Positions 27,801-40,900 of a stretch of 64,000 nucleotides of DNA are shown here, in pieces. The notes beneath the pieces were generated by a model, which saw only the letters and a program-made list of their open reading frames with translations, did not search any database and was not told the DNA's origin. The stretch spans positions 8,626,502 through 8,690,501 of the forward strand of contig OX419339.1 of the NCBI GenBank assembly GCA_948470475.1. The letters are read 5' to 3'. Position numbers and translations under genes: made by a program. How positions within the stretch are numbered: position 1 is the stretch's first letter; each line of letters starts with the position of its first letter. This DNA comes from Galaxea fascicularis. Taxonomy: Eukaryota > Cnidaria > Anthozoa > Scleractinia > Euphylliidae.

Positions 27801-30800
27801 TGATTTTATTTGAGAATTGTAGAGCACTTAGAACTGTAAAGAATTATTCTTTCTTTCTCGGTACAATTATATAAATATTTATTACAATAAATGACAAATC
27901 AATAGCGGGTTTCCCTAAGGGCTCTCGTGAAACGAATATAGAAGGAACTACGTGTGATTAAGAAATACAAACAATGCAGAAAATACAATGGTCACGCATG
28001 AAACCGAGATACCTGGTCCCAGAAGAGGGGAAAACAGCAGATGCTGTGAGCTATGGAAAAACATGTAACCGGCTACAAGCGTGGAAAACAGGCGACCAGG
28101 TTATGCTAAGCCCCACCAAACGAGTGTAATATAAATAAGTATTCCACCGCTTTGCCACCGGCTACAAGCGTGGAAAACAGGCGACCAGGTTATGCCAAGC
28201 CCCACCAAACGAGTGTAATATAAATAAGTGTTCCACCGCTTTGCCACCTCAGCCATGATTAGATGAAGAAAGAACACGTTTGCTCTGATCGGTGATCTCA
28301 TGTTGAAGATGATTTTTCGAGTAATCAAATAAGCATCTGCAACATATTGAGCATAATATTGACGATCAGTGGAAATCACATCGAATGCTCCAAGCCCTGA
28401 ATTACTTACCGTTCTTCCTCGAGCCTCTTTTCTTCCATCAGCGCTTGAAGCTCCCTTTCTTTCTTCTCCTTCTCCTGTCTTTCCAGTTCTCGTTGACGTC
28501 TCTCTTTCTTCTGTTCCAAGTGTTTCTTGTCCACCTCGGCCTTTTCCTCCTCCGTCAGAGCATCGTACTCGTCCTCAGACATCTCCTCAAGCCTTTGCTT
28601 CTCTTTCTCTTCTTTTTCTTTATCAAGTTTGGCTGAGATCAAATTGTTACGAGAACACCATTAATACTTACCATGAAAAGGTCTGTGTGGAGCCGGATTG
28701 TAACGGTTTCTATTTTCACCCAATGTATAGAGGTAGTCGTAGATGGGAACTAACTAAACGCCAATAATGAGGAAAATACCTTGAACAAGAACCACCCAAG
28801 CATTCAACTTTCTCCACTCCGTTACGTTCATCAAACAAAGTTCATAACTCGAATCCTTCTGAGAACGCCGTAGCATGTCTCTACTGAGTTGTTTTCAAAG
28901 AGTGATCACCATCTAATCTCTCCTGATCATATCACTAGTCCATCAAGTATACAGGGCATGAGAATACAGGAAATGGTCACTAGGGATCAGTTGAGTTATC
29001 ATTTATACAAATCCTCCCTACATGTAACATATGAAATATGTAAGAATTGTAAGGGGAATATACTTGTTGATATTGAGAATTAAGGAGCCTCTTTACAGAA
29101 ACAAAAGCTTAACTGTTTATTGTTGGTACTTGAGTTTGCATTGAGCAGTGTTTTGCAGACAAAACAAGGGGAAAAAATTGTTTGCAAGCATAACAGAACG
29201 ATTATTTTATTATGCGCAGAACTTATAACCAATGATACGTCTCCTGCTATCAGCACTAAACATATTAATCTTACCCTGTTCTTCTTTCTTCTTTTCCTCC
29301 ACGGCTTTCAGCTTAGCCTGATCCAACATGAGGGTCACAAAGAAGATGTACTTGCGATTGTTGAAAGCTCGCAGGATAGCATTAGCTGTGGCCATCATAC
29401 TGGGACTAAACAGCGACTCCACGCCATCCACAACGATACCCCTCTGACAGTCACTCAACTAACAGAAACACAAGTGGTCTACTTTACATTCCTGGTCACG
29501 AATTATCTATATCCTGATCAGACAGGTGTACAAAGAAGCGAATTTCCACAGCGAAAATGTCTTTTAAAAGACATATGTAGTATAAAGAACAGATTCAGTC
29601 TACTAGTTATAAAATGATGTGAAATAAGAAACCACATGAGAAGATTTATAATTTCAATTTATTTACGGACCTCGTGCCCTCTCCACTGACCCAATTTTCT
29701 ATTGGGTGAATGATGTCAATAAAACTATTTAAAATAGCGGCAAATGTAGGAAATCGGCATCTTTGTAGAGGCGTTGCAGCCGTTCAAAGCCGGCCAAAAT
29801 ACATTTACTGTAATTATAGCCTTGTCTGCCCCCAGTCCAGATGGCGTCAAAAACCGTGGCAAGGTCTATTATTTCTAAAACCAACCTGCAGTCTCTCGGC
29901 CAATATTTCAACGAGAAGGTCTTCGGGCAGAACACAGCTGTACAGTCCGTCTTCACCGGCCACGCTGGCACTCACGCTCAACTTCCTACCCAAAGGTGCA
30001 GCCTGAGGAGGGGTCCCAGGGGGAGACTGCTGTAGCTGAGGTATGTTCTTCCCCACCCCACCCCCACGCATACCACCAGCAATGGTTGAGGTCTTACGGT
30101 CTTTGCCCAGGAAGGATTGTGCGCCGGTGACGGAACCAGCAGTGGAAGCTGAGGGTCCGCTTGCTGCGCCGAGGGCCGTGACCGCCTCTACACTGAGTCC
30201 TCCTGTTGGCTGGGTTATTTGGGTATCAGCTGTCTGCTCAGCTTCTTTCGCTGCACGGGCGGCAGATGCACAGAGCTCTTTGGCTCTTTGAGCTTTCATA
30301 ACAAGTAAAAATGTAAAACTTCAGTCAAAAATAAAGTAAAACAAAGTTTGTTTGCACAACAACCCGAAAACCAACGTTTCAGAGACGTAGTCTACAAAAA
30401 TCTACAGCCTACAAGTACGATTGATTGATTGATTGATTGATAAAAAGAACTGATCAAGCTTTTTCATCCGAGGTGAGAAAACACTCATACTGGCAAAAAG
30501 AAAAGGGTTCGGCGCGTATTTTTTGATCTGTACCCTTCGGTCGGTCGACAACAACTGAGCTTATTAGTTATATTATATTTTATACTCAATGTGGCGACCT
30601 ATTAAAGTGGATCAAAACTTACAAGCAGAGGTGTTTCCACTGGATATCGCCTCGATAATCACACTATCAACAGTCAACAGAGCTGCCCCATACATCTTAG
30701 CGAGTGATACTGCAGTGGCCGTCTTTCCAGATAACGGAGCACCGTGTACCACCAGCGCGATACCGCGCCTGTTACGTGCTGCCCTTCCTTCCGCTGTCAG

Positions 30801-33800
30801 GTCAATTCCGAGATAACGAGCAATGGCGGCCGACACTGGAGTGATCTCTAGATCACCAACGCCAAGATTACTGCTATCTGCAATGATAAAAAGAAAACGA
30901 TGTATGAAAAAAAAAAAGATCGTGCGGGGAAAAAGGACAAGATAAAAAATTCGTTTAAAGACGAAAGCAAGGGAAAACATTCATGTACTGCAAAAAAAAA
31001 AATCCGGCACAGGAAAAGGGCGAAAAAAATTTATGCAAGCTGGAAATCCCCCCGCCCCACCCAAATCACTTTTCTACTGGTCCGTCCCTTACTTCTTCAT
31101 TACCGTCAGCAATTATTTATCATAAAAGTATTTTATCATAAAAGGAAGAGCTTAGGATCAATCCAAACCGTATGACAGTAACAAGACTATGGATAGCCAC
31201 CAGGATTAGTGAAGAGCGAATTTAATGAGCAAATCTTCCAGGACATATTGTGGCACAACATTTTGACCGTACTTAAGGGTTAACTTTCAAGATCTGATTT
31301 TTAATTCTCCTTTCTAGCCGCTATACAATTCCTTGTACATTAGTTAAAAGACGTTGAATATCATGATTAACCTCTGGCTGATGAGTTCGTCTATTCTCAT
31401 CACCTTTCTCAGGGCCCGACAAATATTTTTGACAAAACTTGTCCCTGGGCATGTGGCATGTCAAAATCACTTGCCCAGCAGAATGAGTTAGTTGTCCCAG
31501 TAAATAATGGTAGAGGACAAGCAATTCATTGAAATGTAGCAAAATCAGTTCATGCAGTCATTTTTCATCACACAGGCAATGTGATTCGAACTCTTAGCTG
31601 CATGGGCATAAAGGGGATCCTTTCGAAATTTGTCGCTTCCCATTACCAGTGGGCTCTTTGGGTACGAAACATTTGGCCACGTATAGCATATTTTACACTT
31701 CATGACACCGTGCCACGAAAACTCTTCCAACAATTTCGGTTGGAACACCCGTCTGCGTTTGTTTATATCATATTCCTTGTTGTATTCAACACATTTCGCC
31801 TTTCGCTTTGCCGTACCCGGAGTACAAACATGGTCGCAAGATTATCCATAAATTATAATCAATCGTACCTTGAACTTTGATGAACACGATATGGCGGAAA
31901 AACATGTTATAAGGTGTATAGCAGCCAGGCCGTGAGAGGTTTACGCGGGAAATTACTGGGTATGAAACTCACAAACAGATGTAAAATGGCGATCGAAAAG
32001 TAAAAATAAAAGTGATACGTATTTATTGCATTTCGAAAGGCTTCGATGGAAATTACTCAAGGTAAACGTTTAATACTTGGATATCTAAAGTTTATTGCGC
32101 CAAAATGCTCGCAACTCAAATGCTACGGCCCGGTGGGCTTTTTCTAGAAATAAAACACTTGCCCGGTATTCTGTTCAACTTGTCCCGGGCGTCCGGGCCT
32201 AATATTTGTCGGACCCTGCTTTCTGTTGGACAATGTATTGATATCATAAGGAGAGGTTACATGCTGATTACGTCTGGGGAGATAAAGGGTTAACCAATCC
32301 TTCCTACCGTCTTTAGCCCCCTCGCCAACGTCACTGCCAGCTTTGGCGCCCTCCCCAGCGGTAGACGGTGGCACGGTAGATATAGTAGGAGGGGCAGCGC
32401 CTTCACCACCTTCGTCTGTTGCCTTCTCAGCCTGCCCTGTTCCTGCTGCTGTCGCTTCTTTTTCTTTGTCTTCTGCTTCCTTCTTTCTTTGTTGTTCACT
32501 GTAAGCATCAGTCACTTCTTGAGGGAGCTTCTTCCCTGGCTTGCGAGGGGGCAGCAGGATGGTATTGTATTCATCATAACCCTTCATTATGCGGAGCATC
32601 TGCAAACAAGGCAAGCACGACTTAGCCATCAAATATGCAATAGGCCATTTCCGAATTACTTAGGCCTCTTTTTAGACGCGAGTCTAGGTGCTCACCTTTC
32701 ATATGCAAATCAATTTTCATTCACACGCAAATTAAACTCATTTTCATGTGAATGAAAATTTATTTGTATATGAAAGGAAGAGCACCTAGACTCGCTATGA
32801 AAAAGAGGCCTGAGGTAATTCGGAAATGGCTTATTGTTTAAGGCACTGAACGACAATTAATCCTTCAAGCCCCAACATTAACAAATGTATTCTCTTCACA
32901 GTTTTTACATATTTCAGGTGACCTGTACGGAGAATTTGTTTCAAAATTAACTCAAATGCGTTTTTTGGTCAATTATGTTCATTCTTCCATCTGCGCTTTC
33001 GGTCCAAACGTTAGCCTATCACCAATTTGTCAACAAAGCAAGAAATGGCACCACCCCTTATACGCTTTTGGAAACCATGCTGCGCTTTGAGAGGGATTTT
33101 GAATGTAAACACCAATAACAAAATCACAATCCTGTAGTTGTAAACACTCTAATCACACCTTTTCTTCCTCCAAATACTGCTTGTCAAACTCCAGAGAGTA
33201 AATCTCCACAGGAAATGAGGAAGGATTTCTCACCACCACCTCCTTCTCGTCCCCAGCTGAATGAGGGAGGACTGGCCCAAACTCGATTAGAGTGGAGCTG
33301 AACTCTAACTTGGGCTCATTCCCCTGGCCGCTTACACCGATCACGTGACGGCTGGAACTCTGGGCGATCCTTATCACAAGGCGCTGGCTGTACGAGATCT
33401 ATGGAGAGAAATTGACCTTAGAAGATGGACACCATAATTTCACACTAATAAAAGCCCTGCATGTGCGCCAAAACAAGTACGTTTGTTATCAAGTTTGCAG
33501 TAAGACTAAGTTGAAAAGGTACTAGGGGAAAACGACATTACAGGTCCTTTTACTAGTGAGACCAAACAAACTGGCCACCAATAAGATATCAGAACACCTT
33601 TCCGTTCAACGTTGAAAGCACTACGCTATGTAATTTGCTAACAACAAACTAACCAACAGAAAGCCACAGCAGAATCAATAGCAAGCTTGCCGTCATTTTA
33701 GTTGTATTTTCTTTGATTTGTTAAAACTCGATACCTATGGGCTACGGACTACAATATATCTATATTCTTGTGGTGAGGAGAAAGGTTTTGATGAGACGAG

Positions 33801-36800
33801 CTAAGGAATTCACCAGTTTGAGAAGGAATTGGTAAACAGTTTAGGACTACAATATCCACCGGCACAGCTTGGAAGAAGGTATAGAAAAAATACACAGCCA
33901 ACTATGACTTGAGAAAGAAGCACAACAATAATAATGTGATACCTTAATTATCAGTGTTATCACCGCAGACGAAATCGACAAAGCTCTGTAATTTCTAAAA
34001 CGTATACAACGGTAGTTTGTTAAGAACCGAAGCTCATAAGGAAAGGAGCCAATCTCTCACCTCTTCAGTGGGCATAAACTTCACTTGAACATTAATCCGT
34101 TGACCAGGCATCAGCGAGCCGATAGGCGGCATGACTTCGAAGTGCTTGGGTTTTGGTTTCTCAGTTCGCAGTTTCTTGCGCAGATGAAGCGGAATCTTCT
34201 TGTCAGACTACAAGGTAGAGATAAACAAATGTCAGTAGTTTCTCATGCTTGATGACCATACATCGCATTTAAATCGTGCTGGATTTACGCAACCAAAGAA
34301 AAACGTTTTGCCTTCCGCTAATTCCCGCCACATTTTACTTTCGCCAGCTTTAACAATCATGGAACTAATTTTCACAAAAACGCAAAAAATTGTCAGGGCT
34401 GTGCTCTAGAGGCGCCTCGGTCGCTCCTGGCGACTTCCTTTTGCCACTGGGAGACCAGGAGATATTGGTTTTCGCAGCAAACTTACATTAGGCGCCCTGG
34501 ATCTCAAGGGTTTAGAGATTTTGGACGCCCAACTACTTTTCTTAGAGCACAGCCTTGTATATAGTACTTTTCTGTGATTAAAAACGTTCGCGCAAAAACA
34601 ACCGGAACGACTGCAAACAGCATTCACCGACCGGAATTGAATACGATTTTGGCAAGCGGTGAGCAGACACTGCAATGAGCAAATCGCTTTTACACGAAGA
34701 AGAGCAGGATATACGAACAAGGCACGGTTGTCCGAAAACCGATTAACACTAATACAAGATTAAAAAATAACCAAGGAGTTTATTTCTGTATCCCCAAACG
34801 TTGATCAACGCTGATATTCTGCAAAATTTTACATTTGAGAAAGTTAATTCCAAAAACAAAAAGCTAAAAGTTAAAAACTGAAACCAAAGGTTACGCTGAT
34901 CTTGAATCAAGTTAACTGGCTTTCGAACAACCGAGCCCACACGTGCGTTTCTCGAAACCTCCGAAACTTTTCGGGCCTATTTCGGGTGCCATAATTTCCT
35001 AAGTATCTTAAAAAGTGAAACGTTTCCAGACCTGAAATTTTGCAACAAAGTTTCCCTTTCGTATCTTGGAATCATAGTAAAAGGCCAACTTTTCAGAATA
35101 AGCGGATCGCAGGTTTAGAAATGGCTTTCCGGGCCCGGAAAGTTTTCGGGACTTTCGAGAAACGGGCCCCAGGTGTCTACCAGAACTGAAAAGATTGAAA
35201 AGATCTTCCGTTATTTATAACCTTTTTCTTTTTCTCGTCTGGTGGCTCAGATGACCAATCACATCTGACTTGCTGACTGTTATGTAACTGTATGGTCATC
35301 ACTTTACAGTTTCCACATTCGACCACGCCAAAGTCTAACGAGTCTGTAGACACAGTCATGTCAGGCATGGTCACTACACCCTTAATCCGCAATCCAAACG
35401 AAGGACCACTCAGCACGTGAAAAGGCACGTTAACATCCACCTCACCCATCGGGAGACCGGCTGCTCTGGGGTCAAAGGTTACCATGAATTCAACACTTTC
35501 GTTATCTGGTTCTCCTGGGAGGTTTCGAACTCGGTCAAGCTCTATTCCAAATCCGCTGCCTGACAGGAATGACTTGTCAGGGGCGAAGGACGCTGGGAAG
35601 TGTCCGTTGTTGGTTACTCTGACTACATGTGAACGCACTGTGCCATAGACCACATAACCAAAGTTCAGCAAATAGTTGATCAGTTGAGCCCTGAGAACAA
35701 CGATATAAGAACGGTCCAGGGTCAACTACTCTCTAAATGTTTTGGACGGAACAGAACAGAGCTGTCTACCTGGCGTTTGGAAAAAGCATCTTTAACTCAC
35801 GAGTTTGGTGAAACGTAACCTCAATTCAAAAAAATGTCCGCACCATTGAACGACAATGCGTTTTTCCGAGTCTACGTTTTACACTTACTGTAGCATCTAA
35901 AAATGACACAACTGCACTATTGTGGGAAGGCATATGGGGTTTAATAACGTCATGCAAAGTAACAATTAGGCACTGACGGAACCCAAATCTCCTTTAATTA
36001 TGAACTCGATTGGTCACTACAACGATGCGAAATACCACTAATGGCCAACACAGATTAACATTAATCCTTCATTTTCCTTGAGGGTAGTAAAACAAGCAAG
36101 CTACTGTCTTCTCTCCTCGGGATCGCTCGCGTGTTTCTTGCGCCTTACTATCCCTAAGAAAAATAACTACTCGCAGTTGAGGCCAGAACCACCGTTCACA
36201 GATAAAACAGAACGCTAAATAATCTTGTTCAATTCTCACTTTGGTCGTTGCTTTTTGGTAGCTGTTCTGTGAGAGCCAGAAGTTTGGACCAGTGACGTGG
36301 CGCGGGTTAACTCCCGTTGTTCCAAAGCAAACTGTTTAACTAGCAGTCGTTCGACTTCCATCTGAACTCCGAGGTCACCAACAGACTGAAAAAAGATCGA
36401 TACAAACTACATAAGTAGATATAGGGCGACATCATTGCGAAGATTGGAGGTTAAAGTTTTGCTCCTTGGCTTTGCGTTGTTTCCTTAAGCTTTACTCAAT
36501 ACTGCAATCCTAAACCTGGAGTGTGGGTAGCCTAACCGTGATATCTAATCTTTGAAAAAAAAAATCAGAGAATGGTACCACGAACTCCATCCTAGTACAG
36601 TAAGACATATAAGGCAGCTTTTCATGTGGTGGAAACCAACTAAAACTAGGTTTGGTTGTAAGAAAGCACGAAGGACCGAGAATAGGACTAAGGTTTGCAG
36701 AGAGTTTTATACTCGACAACATCCTTCTTCAGTGTAAACCCTTTTGGTCAAGAGTACAAATTGTTAGTCGTGAAAAAATGTTTTGTTTACGGAAGTTGAC

Positions 36801-37899
36801 AGTTTTCCTTATTCCTCTCAGCAGCTTACTAATGACAACACTAATCACTGCTGCTGTGTACTTGGACCCTGAACCCGAGTTTTGTTCACTCACATCAGCA
36901 AGAGCCCTGAACGGCACGTCATCCACACTCTTGTCTGATAGGTTGGACTTTTCTCGTCCCAGGTTATCGCACGCCTGTTGGGTCAACTCCTCATAACGGG
37001 AATCTTCTTTGTCAGGGGGGAGGTCAAAGATGACTCGCGGAAACACGCCCTCCCCTGTTATAGCGATTTTGTCAGGCTCGAAGTGGGCCACTCGTACCTG
37101 GCAGTTAAAGGAAAGAGAGCAGTCAAAAAGAGGGCAGAAGAAAACTATTTTTTCATGAAAATGTCGAATAATTTAGCTACTGACGGTTGAATGGGTCATA
37201 CTCATACTCATACTCATACTCATCTTTCATGGACAATTCTGTTCGAGGAAGAAAGGCGCAATGACAGGGCTCGAAATTGCGACCGATACGGTCGCATTTG
37301 CGACTTAATTTTTCTTGTTCGCGACTAGAAAAACGAGAGTAGTAAGAAAAAATTTGCGACCAGACATTTCTTTTAATTTCGAGCCCTGAATGAGATTATC
37401 CCTATGTGAAGCACCAACCAAAGGGCTAACTGATCGATTGACCAAACCAAGCATTGGTCAGTCGATGGAATGGTATTTCCTATTGCCATTCAGTGAGTAT
37501 GTTATCATGCATCAAATTTCTGGTAAACTTCTAGGTAAACTGGGACGTCTGGTTGTTGTTGTCGCTGTCTTGAAGACAAGACAAGAGAAGTTCTGCAAAA
37601 GTGGAAGTGATATTTATATCTGAGATTCCTTTAATCCTGGGGGAGCAGGGTTGGCGCAGTGGTGAGAGCGCTCGCCTTCCACCAATGTGGCCCGGGTTCG
37701 ATTCCCGGACTCGACGTCATAAGTGGGCTGAGTTTGTTGGTTCTCTACTCTGCTCCGAGAGGTTTTTCTCCGGGTACTCCGGTTTTCCCCTCTCCTCAAA
37801 AACCAACATTTGATTTAATTTAGAGTTTATTTGATTTACAGTCTCCCCAATTAGTAGAGCACTCGTGTTCAGCTAGAACGATTTGAGACTTAAATAAAG

Positions 37900-37937
<38 letters not shown>

Positions 37938-40900
37938 TTCTGGCAAGATATCCTACAGGATTCCGCGAACCTGAAATGTCTTCTCGAACTTCTCAGGAAC
38001 TCCAGGAAGATACTTGATGGTCAAAGTCTGATGACTGAGAGCTTTGATGTACCCTTGGATAGGTGAAACATTAGGCGCTCCAGGAAGGGGTTTATTTCCA
38101 TTGTCCACATTGAGGACCACAAAACTGAGGCCCACTTTGCCAGTGTTGTGAAGAACAATCTCAGCGACTGCAGCTTGATCAAACAGCTAAAGTGAGGGAA
38201 AATAATAACACTTCTGTATTAGCAATTTGAGAAGCAAGATGATCAAACAGTTTTATCACTTCTTATTATATCTCTCAGTAAGTACGCGCGCTGTGATTGC
38301 TCAATTTTGCAACCCGTATTCTCCTGTACGGCCCGCTAAAATTGAAAAATTCTATTCCCACGCGCCCTCAGAGATATAACAAATATCTTACTAACCTCGT
38401 TTTTTCGGTCCGTACTGTAAGTTACGGATACTCGTTTTTTCCCGTTGATTTATGGCCTGCGTGCTTCGCGCTTGGGCCATGAGCGAACGGGAAAAAATTC
38501 GATCTGTAACTTACAGTACGGACCTCGAACTCAGTAAGAGGTATTTATTTTTTACCGTAAATTTGGGGCTTTATGGAAAAGCCGGTGAGAATTTTCCGTC
38601 TAAATGGAATTGTACATCTTTTTCCGTGTAGGGGAGCAACAAATCGCACATTTTTATAAAAAAAAAAAAGCAAACTTCTCGGCAAAAACGAAAAAAGAGA
38701 AGTACGTCTGAAGACATTCGAAAAATTTCCACTGGGAAGGACTATCCCATTTGTTGTCCCACCGGAACGAGCGGTATTTCCATTTAAATGGAGAGCGCTC
38801 TTGATTACTGGTCAGTTTTCAAACGCCCCGAGTTCCTTCAGTTCAGCATGAAGAACTATAAACACCCCTAAACCACTCTAAAAATGGTTGCGCCAAATAG
38901 ATAAGCTCCGCCTGCAACATAGTCTCCTTCGCAGCCGTTTTGGGGCGTTGCGTAACATCCCAAAAAACGGCTGCGGAGGAGACTATTTACGACAAATAAG
39001 CACAAAACAATATCCACAGAATATAGGGCCTTCATGAGAACTTTCTTCACTGTTTACTAGTAACAGTCCTTTTAATACCCCCACAAAAAAAGACCCAAAC
39101 TAAACACTGAGCCATGAAATATCGAAGGAATCACGAAAATGAATACAACTCAAATGTGTTTCACAGTTTGTTTTTCAATAAATTGTAAATTGCAGTTTGG
39201 GATATTCTTGATACAGCTAAGACTTACCTGTTTTCCATAATCCACAAGCTGTCGATCAAAGAAGTACTGCACTAGGGAGGCCTGGCCCAACAGCTCGATG
39301 TCATAGTCAGGGCCACCATGGACCGAGCAGCGTGCCACAGCCTGGGAACTAATGTTTGCATGACCATAAAATGTAAACTGGATTTTCTGGCTCTCGTGAG
39401 GATGTAAGGTGCTGTATAAAGGCAGGATGTCAAAAACCTGAAATAATAATAATAATCTGAGCACGGTGAGAAAAACCGACCAGGATGTCACTCGTAATTG
39501 ATGTCGGCCACGATCTTCAAGGAAAGTATTCTCTATATCAATATAACTGTACTGAGAAACAAGCAAAATATCCGCCATGTTTTGAACTTTCAGGAAGCAA
39601 ATTGTGTCCGCTTTGTCCATGCAATATTGTAGTTCAGTCAGGACCGAGTAAGGACCGAGTAAGGACCGAGGCAATGCTTGACCCGAGCACAACAAAATTA
39701 GACAAGGAAAGGGCTTTAAAAAGCTACCCGAAATACCCATAACATCGAAGAGTCCTGTGCAGAATGTTTAACGGCTCGTTTCACTGACGAAATGGGACGA
39801 TGAGTAGCAATACTAACCTCATCGATCCCAATGTTAACTTGCATCTCAGTCTGTCCCCATGGCAACAGCAGTTGATTACCTGGGTCCCTTCCCTCCTTCC
39901 TCTGATCGCCAGCGGTAGAAGGCCTACTACCCTGTGAGGACCTGGAGGGAGCATCTGGAAGCTGAGGAGGCGATCCAGGAAGAGGCTGTTCAGGTACTTC
40001 AATAGCCATGTTATCAGCGTCTTCTTGATCTTCTTCACCGTCTTCTGGTAGGCTCTCATCATCAACTTCGACTCCAATCCCTACAAACAGAAGAATGTGA
40101 ATACATGAAAGTAGAATGTGAATATATGAAAATGATACATTTGAAATGCAGACGAAATATAATTAATAGATCTTCGAGAATATGAACGCAGTTAATAACT
40201 GCACAGCAACATAGAGGTCACGGGCTCGACTCACATACAGGCCCGAATTTTTTCAAGCTTTGTTTTCACAACTGATGAAGTTGCGTTCTTAACTGCGATG
40301 ATCCATAACATCTTTAATAAAAGGAGGAGTCCCTGTAATCCTTGTTTTACAAATGTGTGAACATAGTGAATACGTTATATCTATGATACATGGTAGTCAG
40401 AGAAGAGTCAAGGCTAAAGCCCATTAGTTTCTTGCGACGCATCCTTTGTGTTGCACGGTAAGCCTTGACCTAAATAAGTGTCGAACGGAAACACTGCGTA
40501 AGGACGATGCTGTCTATCCACGACAGAATGGACCAACTTGTAAAACCAACTTCTTCAAGGTACAAAAATTAATATTTGCTTAAAAGGGCTTTGGCTTAGT
40601 GTAATTGAGTTCCAGTATATCAGTACGAGAAAAATATATGACTCGCAGACCTCAGAACATCATTTTCAACATTTTCAATGGCACAAACCTGGAAGAATAA
40701 CCACTCGGCAGAATGACGCAGTCGACAATAGCTCAATCTTAATTTTGAGTCAGCCTTCACTCTTATCAAAATTTCCCAAGTACCGTGACAACCAAGCGAT
40801 ACGCAAGAAGACAAAAACCATAAACACACTTTCCTATCGCGCTTACTGGTGGCCGCAAGGCTCCCAAACTGAAACAATAGCTCAGTATGAATTTGGAAAT

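Noticed and set aside
29120..29617. 165-codon plus-strand open frame
   Set aside because: It lies antisense to HYDIN exon 41 and its flanking introns.
37645..37720. Possible tRNA gene with good A and B boxes
   Set aside because: The same head recurs at 50.4 kb with the same downstream body, so it is the head of a SINE.
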